Of a stretch of DNA of 32,167 bases, positions 26,684-32,167 are shown piece after piece. The stretch is from assembly GCA_021785735.1 (NCBI GenBank), contig JAJYEP010000008.1:1-32167 (forward strand). The letters run 5' to 3'. Within the stretch, counting starts at the first letter, position 1; every line of letters begins with the position of its first letter. The position numbers and the translations under genes were made by a program. A model generated the notes under the pieces. It did not search any database. It was not told where the DNA came from and worked only from the letters and a program-made list of their open reading frames with translations. This DNA comes from Thermoplasmata archaeon (GTDB lineage: Archaea > Thermoplasmatota > Thermoplasmata > Thermoplasmatales > Thermoplasmataceae).

Positions 26684-27271
26684 ATGGAATACAAGCATTT
26701 GCCTTCATTCCTTCTCTGGTTTGGAATTTTGTCCATGATATCTGCATTGATCTGGATAACCGCAGCAATTTTGATCAATCCCGGTTTTGACTTTTACACT
26801 GGTGCACTTAGCCAGCTGGGATCTCCCGGTGCAAATTTTCCCTGGGTCTATAATGTAGGGCTCATGTTTACATCAGTCCTCCTCTTTATTTTCGCCATTT
26901 CACTGCTCCTGCATTCAGTGAACAGAATCGAATCCGCTGGAAGTTCGTTTCTAATGATCGCCGCCCTCTTCCTTGCACTTATTGGAATATATCATGGTGG
27001 AACATATCCCCACGACTTTGTTTCATTGTGGTTTTTCATCCTGGCCGATATAGCCATAATCACATGGGGAATAGGACTTGCTCTCCACAATCTGGCATGG
27101 AGCGGGTATATTCTCCTCGTTGCAGCGATTTCAACCGGTGCCGGTTTCGGTTTGAACTGGCCGTCGAGTGCTGAACTCGAGACATTCGGTACTGCTGCCA
27201 TAGCGACTTGGGCCGTCCTCATGATTATTTTTCTTCGGGGAAAATCGGTGGTGCCCGCGGGTTCTGCATAA
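26684..27271 (+). CDS. DUF998 family integral membrane protein
   Basis: 195 aa; GFDFYTGALSQLGSPGANFPWVYNVGLMFTSVLLFIFAISLL, IGIYHGGTYPHDFVSLWFFILADIAII. Confidence 0.75.
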   Translation: MEYKHLPSFLLWFGILSMISALIWITAAILINPGFDFYTGALSQLGSPGANFPWVYNVGLMFTSVLLFIFAISLLLHSVNRIESAGSSFLMIAALFLALIGIYHGGTYPHDFVSLWFFILADIAIITWGIGLALHNLAWSGYILLVAAISTGAGFGLNWPSSAELETFGTAAIATWAVLMIIFLRGKSVVPAGSA

Positions 27272-27325
27272 TTTTTCTCTTATTTTCCGATACTGTTATG
27301 GGATGAGATCAGGCGTCTTTAAGTG

Positions 27326-28261
27326 TTATAACTTCCCCTGACTCTGTGTCCGCTTTGATCTTACGTTAGTTAGAAGATCGACGTTTGTGTAAAATGCCTT
27401 CCCTCTTGATAGATTCCCGTTGCCATTTCTGGAGTTGTTATCCGGGTAGTATCTTACAAATGTGGGATTTCCAAATATTTCCCTGAAGTAGTCAACGCCA
27501 AGGTTCAGATTCATTAGAAATTTTCCCTGCAGCTTACCTATTACAGATTTTATATCTGTGAAGTCATTCTTTGTAAAATTGTAATTATACCATTGTTTTC
27601 CAACATATGGAGGATCAAGATAGAAGAATGCTTCCGGGCTGTCGTACTTTTTTATCAAATCCCTGAAATCCATGTTTTCAATCTTCCAACTTCTGACCCT
27701 ATTTTCTATCGCTGCAAAATTTTCCAGAGTTTTACTTACAAACCGCTGAACTGATTTTTCTCTTGTGGTTGCATAGGTTTTTCCCATTCCTCCAAAGCTT
27801 GAGCTGAACTTGTAAATTGTGTATACAGATCTTTCCTCGATTGTCGGAAGCCTGCCCTGCCATTTTCTGGTCCTGTGTGCAACATTCGGAATAGACTGTC
27901 GATAGGACTCCCATTCCTCTACGTATTCAATCAGACCCCTATCGCTTTGATTTCCTGCTCCATGACCGTTTGACTTCCTCATTCCTTTTGATGCGTGAGG
28001 CTGTTGAAGATAACGCGAAATTTGGGATAGCAACTTCCTGGTTTCATTTGGCTTCTCCTGAATTGCCCTGAACATTTCTGCAAGTTCGATTTCATAATCG
28101 TTATACACATTCATTTCTGCCTTGACGTTAAGGGAGACAGAACCGGATCCGCCAAAGACATCAACCATCATTCTCAAACCGGACATTCTGAAGACCCTGT
28201 AAATCTCAGGGATCAGAACATTTTTTGCACCAGGATATTTTATGAGTCTCAAAAGAGCCAT
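27326..28261 (-). CDS. D12-class (Dam-like) N6-adenine DNA methyltransferase
   Basis: N-terminal LIKYPGAKNVLIPEIYRVF, SAM motif MVDVFGGSGSVSLNV, YNDYEIELAEMFRAI, catalytic FFYLDPPYVGKQWYNYNF. Confidence 0.9.
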   Translation of the reverse strand: MALLRLIKYPGAKNVLIPEIYRVFRMSGLRMMVDVFGGSGSVSLNVKAEMNVYNDYEIELAEMFRAIQEKPNETRKLLSQISRYLQQPHASKGMRKSNGHGAGNQSDRGLIEYVEEWESYRQSIPNVAHRTRKWQGRLPTIEERSVYTIYKFSSSFGGMGKTYATTREKSVQRFVSKTLENFAAIENRVRSWKIENMDFRDLIKKYDSPEAFFYLDPPYVGKQWYNYNFTKNDFTDIKSVIGKLQGKFLMNLNLGVDYFREIFGNPTFVRYYPDNNSRNGNGNLSRGKAFYTNVDLLTNVRSKRTQSQGKL

Positions 28262-28451
28262 TCAGTCAGTTACTTAAGATTCCTGAGATGCATTTAAGTC
28301 TTCCTTTTCTGCGATAGAATACGAATGCTATGTGCAATAATGTTTATCATCGTTGCCTTCTTCTGATCTGAGAACTCCGATTCAAAATTATCAATACAAG
28401 TATGATATTACGAATATACTAATATTATGAATTATTAGGTTGTTGATACAT

Positions 28452-28931
28452 ATGGATCAACCAACCAGATTTCCGACTTTTGAATGCATAATATCCAATA
28501 CTGTTGAAGAGTACGACTCCGAGGTAGAGTTTTTCTTCCTTGTCAAAAACTACCTGTTGTCCACACTGTCCAAGCTAACTTTCCTGGATCCGGAATGGAA
28601 GGATAATTACATCCGGGTAATGAAATTCATTTCTGATCTTTCAGATTCGCTGGTTCATGTAACTGAACCGCCCTCGTATGATTTTCTCGTGAAATTATCC
28701 CTGGTGGATGAGATTGAAGATAACCAGCTTGACAGGTTAATCCGTTCAAAATCGGAGACTGCTGCGGTTGTGGTTGAGGCATCGACAAGAACCAGAGAAC
28801 TGATGTACTGGTACGTGAAGAATTCCAGAGTTGAGAGATTTTCAAAAAGTTTCAACCCAGCACGTTTCCAGGGGTTGCCGTTCCTGAGGCTTGCTCTTAC
28901 ATACAGAAGCATCCAGGTCTCTAAAAAATAA
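28452..28931 (+). CDS. Hypothetical protein, no family recognised
   Basis: 159 aa from ATG 28452 (MDQPTRFPTFECIISNTVEEYD...); AT-rich upstream region, no overlap with other genes, protein-like composition. Confidence 0.6.
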   Translation: MDQPTRFPTFECIISNTVEEYDSEVEFFFLVKNYLLSTLSKLTFLDPEWKDNYIRVMKFISDLSDSLVHVTEPPSYDFLVKLSLVDEIEDNQLDRLIRSKSETAAVVVEASTRTRELMYWYVKNSRVERFSKSFNPARFQGLPFLRLALTYRSIQVSKK

Positions 28932-28947
28932 TGGATGAGATTACAAT

Positions 28948-29973
28948 TTACTTTTCCAGACCAATACTGTTGATTATCCTACCCGAGTTACCGTCTATCA
29001 CCAGTGAAATGGCGTTGTTCTTGTGAACGAACTTCGCAAACCAGACCGGCACGTGAAGCAACTCTGCATCTCCCACATCATCCTGGGTTGAGATTTTTTG
29101 TACCATGTGATAACGCTGATGAACCTTGTCACTTTGCAACTGATCCACAAAGGTCTTTGCCTGATATTTGGCTGAATCCTCACTTATATCCCCATTAAGC
29201 ACTTTTATTCCCTTTGGTATTTTGGAGACATCAAAAACTACTCTGCTTGTGAGATCGAAGGAATAGTCTTTTGGCTGATAGCTGAGCAGTCCTTTAACAG
29301 CAACTACGGGATAATTGTAATTCTGGTCAAGGGTATTTGATCTCAGGTTTCCCCTTCCACCTCCCATTCCACCCATCATCATGCCGCCCATCATGGCTCC
29401 ATCCATCATGCCGATTCCCATGCCCATGCCACGTCCTCTTCCTCCCCCCATTGCGCCACCCATCAGACCCATTAGCATGGCAGTTCCCGCTATGGATCCT
29501 ACCTCAGATGCCTCACTAACATAGGTATATTGCGTTCTTGCTGAAACAGGGACTATCACATAGGGAATGTATGCGAGATTCATTCCCTCGTTTTTTGATT
29601 CTTCCTCGAGATGCTTTCTTAGTAAACCTCTATCCATATAATCCTTTAAAATAGGGACAAGGGAATCACTTGTTGGAATTTTGAGAGGCAACATTGTGTG
29701 CTTTGACATGCTTTTCCAACCGTCATTGTTGAGAGTTATGCTTGCTCCACAATATTCACATGTAATAATCATCTCTCCAAGCTGCGGTTTTATTGGTGCT
29801 CCGCAGCTGGGACACTTTAGTTCCTGCACCTGATTTGATGCAATCACCGGTCGACTATCGCCTGGCTGAGAAGAAGTCTGCACCTGCGTTACCGGAGTGC
29901 CAATTTTGTATCCGCATTTAGGACAAAATTCCGAGTCGTCTGCTATCTGAGCTCCACACTTTGCACAATACAT
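28948..29973 (-). CDS. Zinc-ribbon protein with TFIIB-type ribbon and Gly/Met-rich segment (YdjG-like)
   Basis: MYCAKCGAQIADDSEFCPKCGYKIG, LKCPSCGAPIKPQLGEMIITCEYCGASITL, Gly/Met-rich stretch, C-terminal LLHVPVWFAKFVHKNNAISLVIDGNSGRIINSIGL. AAGGTGATC upstream of ATG 29973 supports this start over GTG 29982. Confidence 0.85.
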   Translation of the reverse strand: MYCAKCGAQIADDSEFCPKCGYKIGTPVTQVQTSSQPGDSRPVIASNQVQELKCPSCGAPIKPQLGEMIITCEYCGASITLNNDGWKSMSKHTMLPLKIPTSDSLVPILKDYMDRGLLRKHLEEESKNEGMNLAYIPYVIVPVSARTQYTYVSEASEVGSIAGTAMLMGLMGGAMGGGRGRGMGMGIGMMDGAMMGGMMMGGMGGGRGNLRSNTLDQNYNYPVVAVKGLLSYQPKDYSFDLTSRVVFDVSKIPKGIKVLNGDISEDSAKYQAKTFVDQLQSDKVHQRYHMVQKISTQDDVGDAELLHVPVWFAKFVHKNNAISLVIDGNSGRIINSIGLEK

Positions 29974-29983
29974 AATGATCACC

Positions 29984-31150
29984 TTAGAGTTGCTTACCGC
30001 AATTTGGACAAAACTTGGTACCTTTTGGAGATTCCACGCCGCAACTGGGGCATTTTATCTTTTCAACCTCGAGAAGTGTTCCGCAGTTAGGACAGAATTT
30101 GGTTCCAGCAGGCGATTCTGTTCCACATTTTGGGCATTTTATGGTTCCCTGCTGTTGCTGACTTTGCAGCGAAGTACCACAGTTCGGACAGAATGCTGCT
30201 GTAACAGGAACAATGGTTCCACACTTTGGGCACTGTTTTGTCTGTGACTGCTGCAATCCGGATGACATTCCTCCCATCATCTGGCCGCCCATAGCGTATC
30301 CCATTCCTGCCCCGGCTCCAAGACCAATACCTATCCCAGCTCCTGCTCCTGCAACTCCAGTAGGATTTTTTGCTGCATCCACCATTGCCTCACCTGCCTG
30401 AAGCTGCAGATAGTTCACTCCAAGAACTGACATCTCTGATCTCTTGTCCACTGCTTTTTGAACTTCATCTGGCAGGTTAATGGTCAATCCTGATAGTTTG
30501 TTGATTTCAACCCCATACTGTGCGAACTGATCCGGTGCAGTTGCCAGAACGACCTGTTCTATATTGAGAAGATTAGCCGGTATATCAGTAACTTTCAATC
30601 CCTGGTCCTTCATTTTGCCGAGCGCATTATATACGAGAATAACCATCTGTTCCTTCAACCTTGAATCCACCTGGTCCGATGTCTCAACATTAAAGGTTCC
30701 CACAAACTGGTTTATGAAGTTTTCCGGATTCGATATTTTCCACCTGTATTCCCCATACACTTTTAAATTTACAACCCCAAAAGTTGGATCGTTGAACTGG
30801 TAAGATTGCGTGCTCCCGAACTTTCCGTCTAGAAATCTCCTCTGAATATAGTAAACTTCGGCCTGCTGTTGAACTCCTGTAAAAAATTTCAGTAGTCCCT
30901 GAACAACAGGCGCGTTGAAATCGGTTAGAGCATATCTGTTCGGCTGATCAAAGTACGTAAGAACCTTCCCGTCTCTAAAAAATACTGCGGTTTCATCCTC
31001 TCTTACCACGATATTGTCGTTGAATCTTATCAGACGGGGGACTTTCCACATTATGTTCCCTTCCTTGTACTGAGTTTCCCAGGCAATGGTTATGGATCCT
31101 GCCACACTTCCGCCTTTATCTGGAATGTTCTTTGATTTTTTTCCAATCAT
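29984..31150 (-). CDS. SPFH-domain protein with three C-terminal zinc ribbons (YdjI-like)
   Basis: MWKVPRLIRFNDNIVVREDETAVFFRDGKVLTYFDQPNRYALTDFNAPVVQGLLKFFTG...VVNLKVYGEYRWKISNPENFINQFVG, then Gly-rich linker and three CPxCG..FCPNCG modules. Confidence 0.9.
   Translation of the reverse strand: MIGKKSKNIPDKGGSVAGSITIAWETQYKEGNIMWKVPRLIRFNDNIVVREDETAVFFRDGKVLTYFDQPNRYALTDFNAPVVQGLLKFFTGVQQQAEVYYIQRRFLDGKFGSTQSYQFNDPTFGVVNLKVYGEYRWKISNPENFINQFVGTFNVETSDQVDSRLKEQMVILVYNALGKMKDQGLKVTDIPANLLNIEQVVLATAPDQFAQYGVEINKLSGLTINLPDEVQKAVDKRSEMSVLGVNYLQLQAGEAMVDAAKNPTGVAGAGAGIGIGLGAGAGMGYAMGGQMMGGMSSGLQQSQTKQCPKCGTIVPVTAAFCPNCGTSLQSQQQQGTIKCPKCGTESPAGTKFCPNCGTLLEVEKIKCPSCGVESPKGTKFCPNCGKQL
29987..30244 (-). 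repeat. Three tandem double-CxxC zinc-ribbon modules encoded in the SPFH gene
   Basis: CPKCGTIVPVTAAFCPNCGTSL / CPKCGTESPAGTKFCPNCGTLL / CPSCGVESPKGTKFCPNCGKQL, spaced about 26-33 aa. Confidence 0.85.
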
Positions 31151-31710
31151 TTCTGTCCACCCCCAGAAATCAATATGTTTTCAACTGTCTCCAGTCTCTT
31201 CTCCCAGTTAGTACGAACCTGGAATATCAAATCTTCCATCGTCTTCGTAATATTCCTCATAGCGCCTGAATCTTTACTGTCTGTATTTTGTAACTGCCCA
31301 GATTCTTCATCTATTTTTGAAGCTGAATCCAGGAAAGCCAGATCATATTGGTAAAGCGACTTAAGTTTGGATTCGTCTATCCTGACAGCCGGGGAAATAC
31401 CCGTATACCCCTGTGCAGAATGAAGAATCTCTCCATCAAGCTGCTGAAGTTTGGATAAAACTGAACCAATCAGTGTTAGATTTTGAAAATTTCCATCGCT
31501 GGCCAGATCACTTCTTACGGATTGCAACTTTGCGATTGAATTATTCAGATTCTCAGAGACCTGTTTTCTTAGTAAGGCATCTGCAACCCTCAGGTCATCG
31601 CCGATCCTGTATTCCTTGAATCCCGGTATATGCAATTGGATCTTTTTTATTATGCCTCGGTTATCTTCAACTACGTTTCGTATATCCGGGTTTGGGTTGC
31701 CTGACTGCAT
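31147..31710 (-). CDS. Predicted alpha-helical/coiled-coil protein, first gene of the SPFH operon
   Basis: 187 aa; IQLHIPGFKEYRIGDDLRVADALLRKQVSENLNNSIAKLQSVRSDL...; stop overlaps the SPFH gene start (ATGA). Confidence 0.8.
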   Translation of the reverse strand: MQSGNPNPDIRNVVEDNRGIIKKIQLHIPGFKEYRIGDDLRVADALLRKQVSENLNNSIAKLQSVRSDLASDGNFQNLTLIGSVLSKLQQLDGEILHSAQGYTGISPAVRIDESKLKSLYQYDLAFLDSASKIDEESGQLQNTDSKDSGAMRNITKTMEDLIFQVRTNWEKRLETVENILISGGGQK

Positions 31711-31920
31711 TGAATGTCGATCTCCATCATGTTAGTTGAGAATATATAATTATGCGGTCTTATAATAACTGGTGTGACGTTTCTCCTGCATCAGAATATA
31801 AATTTGATATAAAAGTCGTTACTGATGAATTCCCATTTCTTTGGACGATATTGAATTTTATCACTAAACGAAAGAATAAGAGCGTTTCCTTCGGTTATGA
31901 AGCTCGTCCATTCTCAACGG

Positions 31921-31932
31921 TATGATTATATA
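31921..31932 (+). promoter_or_regulatory. Putative TATA box for srp54
   Basis: TATGATTATATA about 26 nt upstream of ATG 31954. Confidence 0.4.
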
Positions 31933-31953
31933 GTTTTTTTAACTGAAGATTCG

Positions 31954-32167
31954 ATGGTTTTGGACAGCTTCGGGTCTTCCCTCAGGGAGACTTTGAGAAA
32001 GATAACTGGTGCAAGTTACATCGACAAGGATACGATAAAGGAAGTGGTAAAGGAAATTCAGAGGATTCTGCTGAAAGCCGACGTTAATGTCAAGCTTGCA
32101 CTGGAACTTACCAGGACTCTTGAAAAAAGAGCGAGCGAAGAGAAGCCTCCTGCCGGCATGCTTGAGC
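31954..32167 (+). CDS. srp54: Signal recognition particle GTPase SRP54, 3'-truncated by the window edge
   Basis: ATG 31954: MVLDSFGSSLRETLRKITGASYIDKDTIKEVVKEIQRILLKADVNVKLALELTRTLEKRASEEKPPAGMLE, typical SRP54 N domain; open to the end of the window. Confidence 0.93.
   Translation, partial: MVLDSFGSSLRETLRKITGASYIDKDTIKEVVKEIQRILLKADVNVKLALELTRTLEKRASEEKPPAGMLE

Noticed and set aside
28262-28451. AT-rich intergenic region considered as a possible origin-like or regulatory element
   Set aside because: No repeated ORB-like motif and no cdc6/orc gene nearby; explained as divergent promoters.
29984-30244. Repeated GGAC/CCGCA DNA pattern considered as a short CRISPR-like array
   Set aside because: The periodicity comes from tandem CPxCG zinc-ribbon codons in the SPFH gene; no conserved direct repeats with unique spacers.
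31711-31953. AT-rich intergenic region scanned for tRNA, SRP RNA or C/D box sRNA
   Set aside because: A CTGATGA-like box is present, but no convincing paired boxes or tRNA/SRP structure.

Overview
The window looks like a gene-dense, mostly housekeeping segment of an archaeal chromosome. I infer a Thermoplasmatales-like euryarchaeon from family content and the likely use of leaderless promoters. It starts inside a large secreted/surface protein on the minus strand. That ORF is open across 1-1884 but missing from the supplied ORF track, which lists antisense shadows there. Next come GTP-PEPCK, a YwiC-like membrane protein and a stomatin. A tightly packed minus-strand run of information-processing genes follows: rrp4-rrp41-rrp42-rpl37ae-rpoP-pus10-rpl21e-rpoF-DUF655-ksgA. 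After that: pheS, a cyclase-family hydrolase, a DEAD-box helicase, a parvulin, two tandem MFS paralogs, exonuclease III, a GH31 glycosidase, an ArsA-like ATPase, DeoC, a sugar-type MFS transporter, a DapA/KDG-aldolase family protein, a DUF998 protein, a D12-class adenine methylase, a small orphan ORF, and a three-gene operon (helical protein, SPFH-zinc ribbon protein, TFIIB-type ribbon protein). The window ends in the 5' end of srp54. The items most worth a second look are: (1) the three-gene SPFH/zinc-ribbon operon, which resembles the Bacillus ydjG/ydjI membrane-stress module but has no PspA; (2) rpoP, absent from the ORF track, which has no ATG/GTG/TTG start and appears to initiate at AUA (or ACG), overlapping the rpl37ae stop; and (3) degraded coding segments at 1925-2500 and 12199-12500. 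I found no convincing CRISPR array, tRNA, rRNA or intact mobile element. All family calls come from motif recognition by eye; no search was run.
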